A model generated the notes under the pieces. It saw nothing but the letters and a program-made list of their open reading frames with translations. It searched no databases and was not told the origin of the DNA. From Oscillospiraceae bacterium (GTDB lineage: Bacteria; Bacillota; Clostridia; Oscillospirales; Oscillospiraceae), in NCBI GenBank assembly GCA_020025545.1, contig JAHHRX010000009.1, positions 1-64,000 on the forward strand: a stretch of DNA of 64,000 nt, given 5' to 3'. Positions 1-8,586 of this stretch are shown here, in pieces (position 1 is the first letter of the stretch; each line of letters starts with the position of its first letter). A program made the position numbers and the translations under genes.

Positions 1-156
1 GCCATGATCAAGGCGGCGGCACAGGCAGGTCTGGTGGACGAATACAGGATCATGTGCGAATCTGCCCTGTCCATTTTCCGGGCAGGTGCCAACATGCTTA
101 TTACCTACTATGCAAAGGAACTGGCTGAGGCCATTCGGAAGGGAGATATCGGCTGA
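1..156 (+). CDS. hemB: Porphobilinogen synthase (delta-aminolevulinate dehydratase), 3' end only
   Basis: Only the last 51 codons lie in the window. The reading frame open from base 1 ends with a stop at 154-156. The visible tail (AMIKAAAQAGLVDE near the start, then a RAGANMLITYYAKEL stretch) matches the usual C-terminus of HemB, the cytoplasmic enzyme that condenses two 5-aminolevulinate molecules into porphobilinogen. The last base of its stop codon is the first base of the hemL ATG (TGATG overlap), so the two are translationally coupled. HemL makes the substrate that HemB uses, which supports the assignment. Confidence 0.9.
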   Translation, partial: AMIKAAAQAGLVDEYRIMCESALSIFRAGANMLITYYAKELAEAIRKGDIG

Positions 157-1445
157 TGGATTGTTCTGAAGAATTGTTTGAACGGGCAAAGAAGGTGCTG
201 CCCGGCGGTGTAAACAGCCCGGTTCGCGCATTTCGTGCGGTGGATCTGCACCCCCGGTTTATCAGCAGGGCAGAGGGGGCCTATATTTACGATGAGGACG
301 GCAACCGCTTTCTCGACTATGTGTGCTCCTGGGGTCCCATGATCCTGGGCCACAACCACCCGGTGATCCGGCAGGCCGTTGAAAAGGCCGTGAAAGACGG
401 ACTTTCCTTCGGCGCACCCACCCGACGGGAAGTGGAGATCGCAGAGCTTATGACCCGGATGGTGCCCAATGTGGAGATGGTCCGCATGACAAGCTCCGGC
501 ACGGAGGCGGTCATGTCCGCCCTGCGTCTGGCAAGAGGTGCCACAGGCCGGGAGAAGATCATCAAGTTTGAGGGCTGCTACCACGGACACAGCGACTGTA
601 TGCTGGTAAAGGCAGGCTCCTCTGCCGTGGCAGAGGAGGGCGCACCCAGCTCCGCAGGTGTTCCTGCGGGCACGGCAAAGGACACGCTGACGGCGCAGTA
701 CAATAACCTGCCCAGTGTTCAGGCACTGTTCGACCAGAACCCCGGCAGGATTGCCTGCGTGATCGTGGAGCCAGTGGCTGCCAATATGGGCGTGGTAGGC
801 CCGGATCCTGGCTTCCTGCAGGGGCTGCGGCAGATCTGCGACAAAGAGGGTGCCCTGCTTATTTTTGATGAAGTCATTACCGGCTTCCGGCTTGCAAAGG
901 GCGGCGCTCAGGAGTTTTTCGGCGTGCGTGCGGATCTGGTCACCTTCGGCAAGATCATCGGCGGCGGCATGCCCGTGGGGGCATTCTGCGGCAGCCGGGC
1001 ACTTATGGAGCAGGTGGCACCCTGCGGCCCGGTCTATCAGGCGGGCACCCTGTCCGGCAACCCGGTAGCCATGGCGGCAGGGCTGGCACAGCTTACCTAT
1101 CTGAATGAGCACCCGGAGGTCTACACCCGGATCTCTGCCAGCGCAGACTATCTGGCGGAGGGGATGCGCAAGGCAGCTGCAGAAATCGGAGCCGGGGTGC
1201 AGATCAATCAGGTGGGCAGTTTGGTAGCCCCCTTCTTCACACCGGACAAGGTGGATAATTTTGCCGACGCCAAGCACAGCGACCTGAAAAAATATGCACA
1301 GTATTTTGCAAAAATGCTGGCACAGGGCATTTATCTGGCACCTGCTCAGTTTGAGGCCATGTTCCTGTCCGATGCCCACAGTGAGGAGGATCTGGAAAAG
1401 ACCCTCTGTGCCGTAAAAGCGGTCCTTGCCCAGATGTACAGCTGA
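156..1445 (+). CDS. hemL: Glutamate-1-semialdehyde 2,1-aminomutase
   Basis: A 429-residue cytoplasmic PLP enzyme that converts glutamate-1-semialdehyde to 5-aminolevulinate in the C5 pathway of tetrapyrrole synthesis. It has the full family length. Visible motifs are the N-terminal PGGVNSPVRAF, the substrate-gate region SSGTEAVMSALRLAR, FDEVITGFR, and the PLP lysine K266 in VTFGKIIGGGMPVGAF. The start overlaps the hemB stop by one base, so both belong to one hem operon whose upstream genes lie outside the window. A bidirectional terminator follows at 1522-1558. Distinction from ornithine or acetylornithine aminotransferases rests on the HemL-specific N-terminus and the hemB neighbour. Confidence 0.96.
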   Translation: MDCSEELFERAKKVLPGGVNSPVRAFRAVDLHPRFISRAEGAYIYDEDGNRFLDYVCSWGPMILGHNHPVIRQAVEKAVKDGLSFGAPTRREVEIAELMTRMVPNVEMVRMTSSGTEAVMSALRLARGATGREKIIKFEGCYHGHSDCMLVKAGSSAVAEEGAPSSAGVPAGTAKDTLTAQYNNLPSVQALFDQNPGRIACVIVEPVAANMGVVGPDPGFLQGLRQICDKEGALLIFDEVITGFRLAKGGAQEFFGVRADLVTFGKIIGGGMPVGAFCGSRALMEQVAPCGPVYQAGTLSGNPVAMAAGLAQLTYLNEHPEVYTRISASADYLAEGMRKAAAEIGAGVQINQVGSLVAPFFTPDKVDNFADAKHSDLKKYAQYFAKMLAQGIYLAPAQFEAMFLSDAHSEEDLEKTLCAVKAVLAQMYS

Positions 1446-1521
1446 TGACTGCTCACCGGCGGATATGCCGGATTGCGGAAAAATCAGGTGCATCCTGAAA
1501 AACCGGAGCAGACAGCAAAAA

Positions 1522-1558
1522 TGTCCCCCAAGCAGATCATTGATCCGCTTGGGGGACA
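1522..1558. terminator. Bidirectional rho-independent terminator between hemL and the zinc-ribbon operon
   Basis: Perfect 12-bp arms TGTCCCCCAAGC (1522-1533) and GCTTGGGGGACA (1547-1558). A T-rich tract follows on the + side and an A-rich tract precedes it, so it can end both hemL (+) and the convergent zinc-ribbon pair (-). Confidence 0.85.
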
Positions 1559-1629
1559 ATATTTATTTTATTTGGAGACTGTTACAGCAGCCTCACCTAC
1601 TCCGCATATGGCAATCGGTTCTGCTGATA

Positions 1630-2442
1630 TCAGAACATGAAGGAACGGAGCATCTCTGCCCAGGAGAAGGAGCTTTTCATTGCAGCGGGCAGGTAATTGG
1701 GGGATACCAGCTGAGCAAACAGAAGGGAAACAATTACGAATACCAGAACAACGCCCACAATCATGTACAGCTTCTTATTGGGGCTCAGGGTGCAAACCTT
1801 CTCGTTGGCAGCTACTACAAAGCAGACATTTGCAAAAGCGCTGACAACATAGAAGAAGACAAAGCCGATGTTTACATTGATCAGCAGCAGCACACAAGCC
1901 ACCGCAACCACAGGAATGGAAAAGGCGGAACGAATGGCTGCCATGCCGAGGGCATTTGCAAAGGTAAGGGTCCCCTTGAGCATCTTAGTGGCACCCAGAT
2001 AAATTCCTGCAAAAGCAACGGACAGAAGCAGGGAGTAAAGCAATGTCTGGAAGAAGCCGCCGACACCGGAAATATGCAGGCCGCTGGAGAAGACACCGCC
2101 AATTGCAATGACGCTGTTGATCTTGGCAATGAGGATTGCGGCAAAGACGGCAGACAGCAGTGCGTGAACAGCAATCATAATGCCGGATGCAATCATATCA
2201 CCCTTGCGGATGAAGGGGGCAGAATAGGTGCCGGGAGCTTTCAGCAGGTTTACAAACTGGCTCCAAACATTGGCTGCGGCCTGCTTGCCCTTTTCAAAAC
2301 TCTCAGATGAGGCTGTGGCAGAAGCGGCAGGTGCTGCATTTTCAGCGGGAGCTGCATTTTCAGCAGAAGCTTCTGCGTTCTGACGGCAGCTGCAGACTTC
2401 GCCGTCCTCTAATTTTTTTCCACAATATCTACAAAAAGCCAT
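1630..2442 (-). CDS. Zinc-ribbon membrane protein, function unknown
   Basis: A 270-residue protein. Residues 1-20 hold a zinc-ribbon-like knuckle (CRYCGKK ... CSC), followed by an Ala/Glu/Ser-rich linker to about residue 50. The rest carries about five to six hydrophobic segments (for example ASGIMIAVHALLSAVFAAIL and LYMIVGVVLVFVIVSLLFAQ), with an arrangement like Yip1/DUF-type polytopic proteins. I recognise no catalytic motif. It starts 18 bases downstream of the larger zinc-ribbon gene at 2461-3810, on the same strand, so the two look like one operon. Inference: a cytosolic zinc knuckle tethered to a membrane sensor or scaffold. The function is not determinable from sequence alone. Confidence 0.75.
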   Translation of the reverse strand: MAFCRYCGKKLEDGEVCSCRQNAEASAENAAPAENAAPAASATASSESFEKGKQAAANVWSQFVNLLKAPGTYSAPFIRKGDMIASGIMIAVHALLSAVFAAILIAKINSVIAIGGVFSSGLHISGVGGFFQTLLYSLLLSVAFAGIYLGATKMLKGTLTFANALGMAAIRSAFSIPVVAVACVLLLINVNIGFVFFYVVSAFANVCFVVAANEKVCTLSPNKKLYMIVGVVLVFVIVSLLFAQLVSPNYLPAAMKSSFSWAEMLRSFMF

Positions 2443-2460
2443 ATTCTTTCCTCCGTTTGA

Positions 2461-3810
2461 TTATTCCGCTTTGATGCTGCTCTCGGCGTTGAAACGATCC
2501 ATATTAGCGGTTACGCAGCGTTCATAGACCTCATCCAAAGTCTCGAAACCACGGAAGTAGATGCTGGACCAGCCGCCGATCGGCTTGCTGAAGCTCTTGT
2601 ACGGAGTGTCAAATTTGTTCAGATCGACAATTACAGCGCCGTCTTCGTCTACCATCAGATTCTGGAAACGGACGCAGAAATAGTAATTGAGAGTCTCGTC
2701 AACAGTCTCTTTGGTATTGTCATCAATACGCTGGTAGGATGCGGTGATCTTGAAAACCAGATTGAGATAGTTGTTGTTATAAGCGTTCTGATCTTTGGAA
2801 GTGAGCAAATAGCTGCCCACATATTCCATGCCCTTCAGAGTGGCCTTTTCCCAGTTCTTTGCGACATGAGCCTTCATAATGTCGTCGCACTGTTTTTTCA
2901 TGTTGGTCAAAGCAGTGTCGTCAATTTCAGACAGCTTGGAAACATAGGAATCCAGTCCGCTGACGGTGTAGGTCTGCTCTGTCTTGGAGAGCTTGATACC
3001 GTACTTTCTCAGCAGATAATCCTTCTGGTAGTCGCTGTCTGCGTCCTGCACAGTAACGGTAACGGTGTCGCCGTTTTTCAGAGATTCCCTTGCACTGATA
3101 GCAAAGTCAAACTCGTACTTGTAGGCTGCGTTGGTGTCCCACTCTACACGGGCGGTGCCGTTGGGAGCAGTTCCTTTAAAGGTAACCTTAATGAGAGAAA
3201 ACGGATCAACCTCTTCAGCAACTTTCAAACCGGATACGGTGAAGTCCTTGTTCTTGCAAACCAATTTGACACCGAAATCTCTCTTTGCACCCTCCGAATC
3301 GCAATCCCATTCCACCTGGACGGCTTCGCCATTGGACAGCTGGGCATCCTTGCTGAGATCGTAGTGAACATACTCTCTCAAAAAGTACCGGAAGAGGGTT
3401 TCATCATCCAAAATTTCACCGAAATTATCCGAGTACTTACCCTGATATTGGAGCTTTCCTGCAAAATCATTGTAGAAAGCTTTTTTATCAAAAGTTACCG
3501 ATGCGGTACCGGCGGTATCGTAGCCTTCATAGGTGATCTTGACATAATCGTTAAGATCAATTTTCATAGGTCTGGTTGTGAAGAAAATGGTCAGTGCGAT
3601 AGCGACAACCAAAACGGCGGCCACAATACTAACCATCACCTTGTTCTTCTTGACATACTCGATTACATGCTGGAGGGTCTCCGACTTCTTTGCAGGGGCT
3701 GCCTGAGCCGGTGCAGACACCTCTTTACCTTCTTCTGCCAAGCTGGCGCCGCAGTTATCGCAGAATTGCGAATCATCCGGAACCTGTTGGCCACAATTGG
3801 GACAAAACAT
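2461..3810 (-). CDS. Zinc-ribbon protein with one membrane helix and extracytoplasmic repeats
   Basis: A 449-residue protein when started at MFCPNCGQQVPDD, with AAAGGAGAG placed 7-8 bases upstream; an in-frame start 102 bases further upstream has no ribosome site. Residues 1-25 form a CxxC...CxxC zinc ribbon (CPNC, CDNC). A linker leads to one membrane helix near residues 60-82 (VSIVAAVLVVAIALTIFFTT). The outside part has two similar beta-rich repeats beginning DYVKITYEGYDTAGTASVTF and LIKVTFKGTAPNGTARVEW, then a C-terminal domain. This build, with an inside zinc ribbon and outside repeats, is common in Firmicutes envelope proteins of unknown role. It is co-transcribed with the gene at 1630-2442. 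Confidence 0.8.
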   Translation of the reverse strand: MFCPNCGQQVPDDSQFCDNCGASLAEEGKEVSAPAQAAPAKKSETLQHVIEYVKKNKVMVSIVAAVLVVAIALTIFFTTRPMKIDLNDYVKITYEGYDTAGTASVTFDKKAFYNDFAGKLQYQGKYSDNFGEILDDETLFRYFLREYVHYDLSKDAQLSNGEAVQVEWDCDSEGAKRDFGVKLVCKNKDFTVSGLKVAEEVDPFSLIKVTFKGTAPNGTARVEWDTNAAYKYEFDFAISARESLKNGDTVTVTVQDADSDYQKDYLLRKYGIKLSKTEQTYTVSGLDSYVSKLSEIDDTALTNMKKQCDDIMKAHVAKNWEKATLKGMEYVGSYLLTSKDQNAYNNNYLNLVFKITASYQRIDDNTKETVDETLNYYFCVRFQNLMVDEDGAVIVDLNKFDTPYKSFSKPIGGWSSIYFRGFETLDEVYERCVTANMDRFNAESSIKAE

Positions 3811-4115
3811 TGCGCTCTCTCCTTTTATTTTGTTTTTTTCAATCAAGAGTTTTTTGCGCTGTATGAAAACGCAAAACGGCTTTGCACATACTGGCAAAAC
3901 GGCAGGAATCATGCCGCTTTTGTATCAGCAAGCCTGAACTCTGTGATGACAATTTTGGGTGCAGCTGTAAACGGTGATCTTATTGACAGCTGCGAAAAAC
4001 AAGGATGCCGTGTGAATGCAGAATGGGGCAGCAGGAAATGAACTGACAGAAATGAATTCCGCTGTCTGTCCTTGATATTCGGCAAATATTTCCATATTTT
4101 GCTAAATTCATGATG

Positions 4116-4144
4116 ATTATACCATTAATATTAAAAAATGTCTA
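4116..4144 (-). promoter_or_regulatory. Promoter of the zinc-ribbon operon, with a roughly 300-base leader
   Basis: On the minus strand, TAGACA (4139-4144), a 17-base spacer and an extended TGG-TATAAT (4116-4121). Transcription would begin near 4109, leaving about 300 bases before the ATG at 3810. The leader contains an 8-bp inverted repeat, GCAGCTGT (3961-3968) with ACAGCTGC (3986-3993). I see no gene in 3811-4263. Confidence 0.6.
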
Positions 4145-4263
4145 TACACAAACAACCGCTTTTTGCTGTAAAGTTAATTTTACAAACGGTTTTGTGTACT
4201 GTCCGCCCACGCACATTCCTTGGCGTGCTGCGGACTGTCAATGACGGCAGAGGGGCCGCCTGC

Positions 4264-4292
4264 TGGACTTTTCGGCGGGAATGTGATAGAAT
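4264..4292 (+). promoter_or_regulatory. Probable promoter of the rhodanese lipoprotein gene
   Basis: TGGACT (4264-4269), a 17-base spacer and TAGAAT (4287-4292), lying 24 bases upstream of the start codon. The ribosome site AAAGGAGC follows. Confidence 0.45.
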
Positions 4293-4316
4293 ACAGCAAA
4301 AAAGGAGCAGGCCCAT

Positions 4317-4700
4317 ATGAAAAAATTGTATGTACTTATTTTGGCGGCGCTGATGCTGACCGGCTGCACTTTCGGAAGCAAGGCGGCTGCGTATCGGCAG
4401 GTCAGCTCCGCAGAGGCGGCCGCTATGATGGAAACCGAGAAAAACTATGTTATTGTGGATGTGCGCACACCGGAGGAATTTGCCGAAGGCCATATTCCGG
4501 GGGCGGTCAATGTCCCCAATGAGCGGATCGGGGACAGCGGAATTTCCGAACTTCCGGACAAGTCACAGCTGATCCTCGTTTATTGCCGCAGCGGAAACCG
4601 GAGCAAACAAGCGGCGGGAAAGCTGGCGGCGCAGGGCTACACGAATGTCGTGGAATTTGGCGGAATCCAGAGCTGGCAGGGCGATATTGTCACAGATTAA
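4317..4700 (+). CDS. Rhodanese-domain lipoprotein
   Basis: A 127-residue protein with a lipoprotein signal (MKKLYVLILAALMLTGC; lipobox LTGC, Cys17), so it should be anchored on the outer face of the membrane. Residues 30-125 are a single rhodanese domain: VIVDVRTPEEFAEGHIPGAVNVPN, then the active-site loop CRSGNRS with the persulfide-forming Cys, then AGKLAAQGYTNVVEFGGIQSW. The family transfers sulfane sulfur. The physiological acceptor of extracytoplasmic single-domain forms is generally unknown. It is monocistronic: own promoter, AAAGGAG ribosome site, and a terminator 11 bases after the stop. Confidence 0.9.
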   Translation: MKKLYVLILAALMLTGCTFGSKAAAYRQVSSAEAAAMMETEKNYVIVDVRTPEEFAEGHIPGAVNVPNERIGDSGISELPDKSQLILVYCRSGNRSKQAAGKLAAQGYTNVVEFGGIQSWQGDIVTD

Positions 4701-4710
4701 AAGGGAAAAA

Positions 4711-4743
4711 TCCGGGCAGGAAACAGGCTGCCCGGAATTTTTT
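4711..4743 (+). terminator. Terminator of the rhodanese gene
   Basis: TCCGGGCAG (4711-4719) pairs with CTGCCCGGA (4728-4736), followed by ATTTTTT. Confidence 0.9.
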
Positions 4744-4942
4744 GCATGATCGGGCGCATTCACGAACACGAATTTGCGATGGCAGATGGGCCGTGTGGTC
4801 ATTTTGTACAATATCTCGAATGAAATTAAGTTATTGTGCCGAATGTTCGTGGATTAGCAGTTGACCGGTTAAAATATTGATAATTTGCCGGTAAAATAAT
4901 GCCATCTACGCCAATAAAATATATGTGTACGAGGTGGCTTAT

Positions 4943-5924
4943 ATGAGAAAGTGGAATCCGGTTTTACCAGATTATGCGCTTTGGTGCTGACGGTGTTGTT
5001 CCTGCTGCCTCCGCTGCAGGGACTGGCCGTATCGGTATCCGGCGCAGAACCCGGCGGCAGGGCTGTTTCGATGGCGCGGAATGCTGCAACCGGAATCTGG
5101 ACAGCAACGAGCCCGGGGATGTCTATGGAAAGTATTATCTCTTCCGGATGACCTTCCGCAGTACGGAAGGGGAGCGCATCACCTATGCAGTGGACCCCTG
5201 TGCAATGGCGGTCAGCCAGAACGGCAAAATGGGATACCTGCTGGACATTGTAAATGATCCGGCAACTATTTCCGACCGGAACACAGGGGCTTTTGACAAG
5301 ACGCAAAGACCTCGCTGCGCCAATATGCACGATGCCATCATCTACGAGATGCATGCCCGGGACTTTACCATCAACAAAGCATGGGGCGGCAACCCCGCCT
5401 ATGCCGGAAAATATCTGGGCATTATCCATGTGCATCTGCTGCCCACCTATGATTTCGGCTCTGTAGACGAGACAAAGGACGGCAGGAACTGGGGCTATGA
5501 TCCTGTAAACTACAATGTGCCGGAGGGCAGCTATTCCGCGGATTCCGCCGACCCTGCCACCCGCATCCGGGAATTCCGTCAGATGGTGATGCGTCTGCAC
5601 GACCATGGCATCGGCGTGATTCTGAATCAGGTTTACAATCATATGTACTCTGCGAAGAATATGGATGCCATTGTTCCCGGCTACTATTTCCGCAGCTGGG
5701 CAGACGGTGCAGCCCAGACGACGCCGCCGGACACGGTTCCAAACGAGGACACGCAGATCATCCATCCCGCGAATCCGACACACCCTGGCGAGGTGACGGA
5801 GCCTTCTGAGAAGCCAACCGTTACACCCCCACAGCCTACGGATCCGCCCACCGAGCCTTCCAGTCCTATGGAAACAACTGCCCCGGATGCAGGTGTGGAG
5901 CTTCCGCCGTTGCCCATCGAGTAA
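4943..5924 (+). pseudogene. Decayed pullulanase (GH13) remnant with a Pro/Thr-rich tail
   Basis: Comparison with the intact pullulanase at 18507-21200 shows several lesions. An ATG at 4943 with a GAGGTG ribosome site is out of frame with the signal-peptide frame (from 4951: LCALVLTVLFLLPPLQGLAV). That frame runs to GIWTAT and then breaks into the GH13 frame at about 5110 (GDVYGKYYLF). The carbohydrate-binding and N-terminal domains are missing. About 22 residues are lost inside KYLGI/IHVHLLPTYDFGS. The match stops soon after VYNHMYSAKNMDAIVPGYYF, so the nucleophile Asp and acid Glu regions are absent. A 65-residue Pro/Thr/Glu tail ends the frame. The GH13 frame itself stays open for about 310 codons, so a short product cannot be excluded, but it cannot be a working pullulanase. 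Confidence 0.8.
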
Positions 5925-5928
5925 AACA

Positions 5929-5958
5929 AAAGCCGAGCAGATACCTGCTCGGCTTTTT
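5929..5958 (+). terminator. Terminator after the pullulanase remnant
   Basis: AAAGCCGAGCAG (5929-5940), loop ATAC, CTGCTCGGCTTTTT (5945-5958): a perfect stem with a T-run. Confidence 0.9.
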
Positions 5959-5987
5959 GCACTATCCGTAAGGGATTTTCAATGGAA

Positions 5988-6015
5988 AGTGCCGGATTCT
6001 TATGAATCCGGCACT
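5988..6015 (-). terminator. Hairpin downstream of kbl
   Basis: AGTGCCGGATTC (5988-5999) and GAATCCGGCACT (6004-6015) form a perfect 12-bp stem with a 4-base loop, 18 bases past the kbl stop. No clear U-tract follows on the minus strand, so it may be a weak terminator or an mRNA-end stabiliser. Confidence 0.6.
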
Positions 6016-6033
6016 GTTACGGTCATATTCCTT

Positions 6034-7221
6034 TTACAGTCCCATTTCCTTTTTGACCTCGCCGAAGCACTTGATGGCAAAGTCCAGATCTTCCTTGGTG
6101 TGACCGGCGGAAATCTGGGTGCGGATACGGTCCTTTCCCTTGGGCACAACAGGGTAGCAGAAGGCAACCACATACACGCCCTTCTGGAGCATCCGGTCGG
6201 CAAACTCGTGGGCGATCTTGGGATCGTACAGCATGACGGGCACAATGGGATGCTCGCCGGGCAGCAGATCGAAGCCCAGCTTTTCCATGCCTGCCCGGAA
6301 GTAGCGGGCATTTTCGTGGACCTTATCCCGCAGAGCGGTGGATTCCTCCAGCAGCTCAATGGTGCGGATCGTTGCGGCGCAGATGGCGGGAGCCACGGTG
6401 TTGGAGAAGAGATACGGACGGCTCTTCTGACGCAGCAGGTCTACAATGGGCTGACGGGCAGCGGTATAGCCGCCGGAAGCACCGCCCAGAGCCTTGCCAA
6501 AGGTACCGGTAATGATATCCACACGGCCCATGACACCGCAGTACTCTGCGGTACCCCGTCCGTGCTCACCCATGAAGCCTACGGAGTGGCTGTCGTCCAC
6601 CATAACAAGGGCATCGAATTCGTCTGCCAGATCGCAGATGGACTTCAGGTCGGCAATGTAGCCGTCCATGGAAAAGACACCGTCGGTGGCGATGAGAATC
6701 TTCTTGCAGCCGGATTCCCGGGCGTCGGTCAGGCAGCGGCGCAGATCTTCCATGTTGTTGTTCTTGTAGCGGTAGCGCTTTGCTTTGCACAGGCGCACAC
6801 CGTCGATGATGGAGGCGTGGTTCAGCTCGTCGGAGATAACGGCATCCTCAGCGCCCAGCAGGGTCTCAAAAAGACCGCCGTTGGCGTCGAAGCAGGAGGA
6901 ATAGAGAATGGCATCATCCATGCCGGAGAAGCCGGCAATTTTCTGCTCCAGATCCTTGTGGATCTGCTGGGTGCCGCAGATGAAGCGGACAGAGGAAAGA
7001 CCGAAGCCCCATTTGTCGTAGCTGGCCTTGGCGGCCTCGATCAGCTGGGGATGGGCGGAAAGACCCAGATAGTTGTTGGCACACATATTGACCACGCCCT
7101 CTTTGGCAGTGGTGTTGATGCGGGAGCGCTGCGGGGTGGTGATGATGCGCTCGTCACGCCATGTGCCGGCCTGACGGATTGCATCCAGCTCCTGGTTGAT
7201 AGCAGTTAATGCGGATTTCAT
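6034..7221 (-). CDS. kbl: Glycine C-acetyltransferase (2-amino-3-ketobutyrate CoA ligase)
   Basis: A 395-residue PLP enzyme of the alpha-oxoamine synthase family. It splits 2-amino-3-oxobutyrate with CoA into glycine and acetyl-CoA, the second step of threonine breakdown. Visible features: [40 protein letters not shown], the [10 protein letters not shown] aspartate-histidine region, and the PLP lysine in [15 protein letters not shown]. The start [10 protein letters not shown] is preferred because AGGAGG lies just upstream and the N-terminus matches the family; a start 39 bases further upstream lacks this. It lies 4 bases after tdh on the same strand, and its ribosome site sits around the tdh stop. 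Confidence 0.95.
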   Translation of the reverse strand: MKSALTAINQELDAIRQAGTWRDERIITTPQRSRINTTAKEGVVNMCANNYLGLSAHPQLIEAAKASYDKWGFGLSSVRFICGTQQIHKDLEQKIAGFSGMDDAILYSSCFDANGGLFETLLGAEDAVISDELNHASIIDGVRLCKAKRYRYKNNNMEDLRRCLTDARESGCKKILIATDGVFSMDGYIADLKSICDLADEFDALVMVDDSHSVGFMGEHGRGTAEYCGVMGRVDIITGTFGKALGGASGGYTAARQPIVDLLRQKSRPYLFSNTVAPAICAATIRTIELLEESTALRDKVHENARYFRAGMEKLGFDLLPGEHPIVPVMLYDPKIAHEFADRMLQKGVYVVAFCYPVVPKGKDRIRTQISAGHTKEDLDFAIKCFGEVKKEMGL

Positions 7222-7225
7222 AAAA

Positions 7226-8275
7226 TCAGTCCTCCTTTTTTGTGGTCCAGTCCAGCACAACCTTGCCGGATTTGCCGCTGTTCATGGCTTCAAAGCCCTT
7301 CTGGAAGTCCGTGTAGTGGAAACGGTGGGTGATGATGGGGCTGATATCCAGACCGCCCTGCACCATGTAGCTCATCTGGTGCCAGTTGTCCATCTTCCGG
7401 CCGTAGATGCCCTGAAGGGTCAGACCCTTGGTGATGATGGTGTTCATATCCATTTCCACGGGGCGGTTGCCGATGCCCAGCAGGGAAATCTTGCCGCCGT
7501 TGCGCATGGATTCGACCATCTGCTGCAGGGCTTTGCCGTTGCCGGACATTTCCAGACCCACATCAAAGCCCTCGGTAAGACCCTGATCCTTCATGATCTG
7601 GGGCAGATCCTCCCGGGCGGTGTTGACGGCGGCATCCACGCCCATTTTGCGGGCAAGATCCAGCCGATAGTCGTTTACGTCGGTGATAATCACACGGCGG
7701 GCACCTGCAAACTTGCAGACACCGGCGGCGATGATGCCGATGGGGCCGGCGCCGGTAATGAGCACATCCTCACCGATCAGGGGGAACATGAGCGCCGTGT
7801 GGGTGGCGTTGCCGAAGGCATCAAAGAAGGAAACAATATCCTCGTCCAGATTTTCGTCAATGAGGATCACATTGGTTTCGGGAATGCAGATATACTCCGC
7901 AAAGGCACCGTCACGGTCTACGCCTACGCCGATGGTGTCCTTGCACCACTGGATGTTGCCGTTGTGGCAGTTGCGGCAGTGATGGCAGGTGATGTGGCCT
8001 TCACCGGAAACACGCTGGCCGATTTTAAGACCGGTCACGCCGTCGCCCAGAGCGGCGATCTCGCCCACATACTCGTGACCGATGGTCATGGGGGGCTTAA
8101 TGTGAAGCTGAGCCCAGGGATCCCAGTTGTAAATATGTACATCGGTGCCGCAGATGGCGGTCTTGTGTACCTTAATCAGAACCTCGCCGGGGCCGGGGAC
8201 GGGCACGGGAACTTTTCGCAGCTCCAGGCCGGGGCCGGCAACAGGTTTGACGATTGCGTCCATAAATTGCTGCAT
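7226..8275 (-). CDS. tdh: L-threonine 3-dehydrogenase
   Basis: A 349-residue zinc medium-chain dehydrogenase that oxidises threonine to 2-amino-3-oxobutyrate with NAD+. The signature [15 protein letters not shown] carries the catalytic-zinc Cys and matches TDH closely. Other features: GHEYVGE, the structural zinc motif [37 protein letters not shown], and the Rossmann motif [18 protein letters not shown]. Start at [10 protein letters not shown] with GAGGAG eight bases upstream; the second Met is possible. First gene of a tdh-kbl operon that turns threonine into glycine plus acetyl-CoA. A TATAAT is present on the minus strand at 8335-8340, but no convincing -35. Confidence 0.95.
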   Translation of the reverse strand: MQQFMDAIVKPVAGPGLELRKVPVPVPGPGEVLIKVHKTAICGTDVHIYNWDPWAQLHIKPPMTIGHEYVGEIAALGDGVTGLKIGQRVSGEGHITCHHCRNCHNGNIQWCKDTIGVGVDRDGAFAEYICIPETNVILIDENLDEDIVSFFDAFGNATHTALMFPLIGEDVLITGAGPIGIIAAGVCKFAGARRVIITDVNDYRLDLARKMGVDAAVNTAREDLPQIMKDQGLTEGFDVGLEMSGNGKALQQMVESMRNGGKISLLGIGNRPVEMDMNTIITKGLTLQGIYGRKMDNWHQMSYMVQGGLDISPIITHRFHYTDFQKGFEAMNSGKSGKVVLDWTTKKED

Positions 8276-8454
8276 GATTTTTTCTCCTCACTTCATAGGG
8301 TTGCAGGTGTTCTTGCATTCCTTAGTGTAGCACCATTATATCCGTCCGTCAACTTGCGAAAGAGAAAAAATTCCCGGGAAAATACTCTGTTTTCGGAATC
8401 TCAAAAGCAGAGCAGCCGCAAATAAAATTATCCGGGGATGCATGGGCGGACGGG

Positions 8455-8483
8455 TTTACATTTTGCGGGCAAAATGCTATAAT
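8455..8483 (+). promoter_or_regulatory. Promoter of the CyuA-like gene
   Basis: TTTACA (8455-8460), a 17-base spacer and TATAAT (8478-8483). The leader is about 100 bases, with nothing else recognised in 8276-8454 apart from the tdh upstream region. Confidence 0.75.
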
Positions 8484-8586
8484 CGACCATAGTATTGTAT
8501 GAAATCTGAAAACATTGCCGCCGTTACAATGCAGGCGGCTGCCGAAGCCGGCAGCGCCGGATACTTGCACGAGAGGGGGAAACTTT

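Noticed and set aside
108..1559. 483-codon minus-strand frame opposite hemL
   Set aside because: Shadow of hemL; its start region overlaps the hemL terminator.
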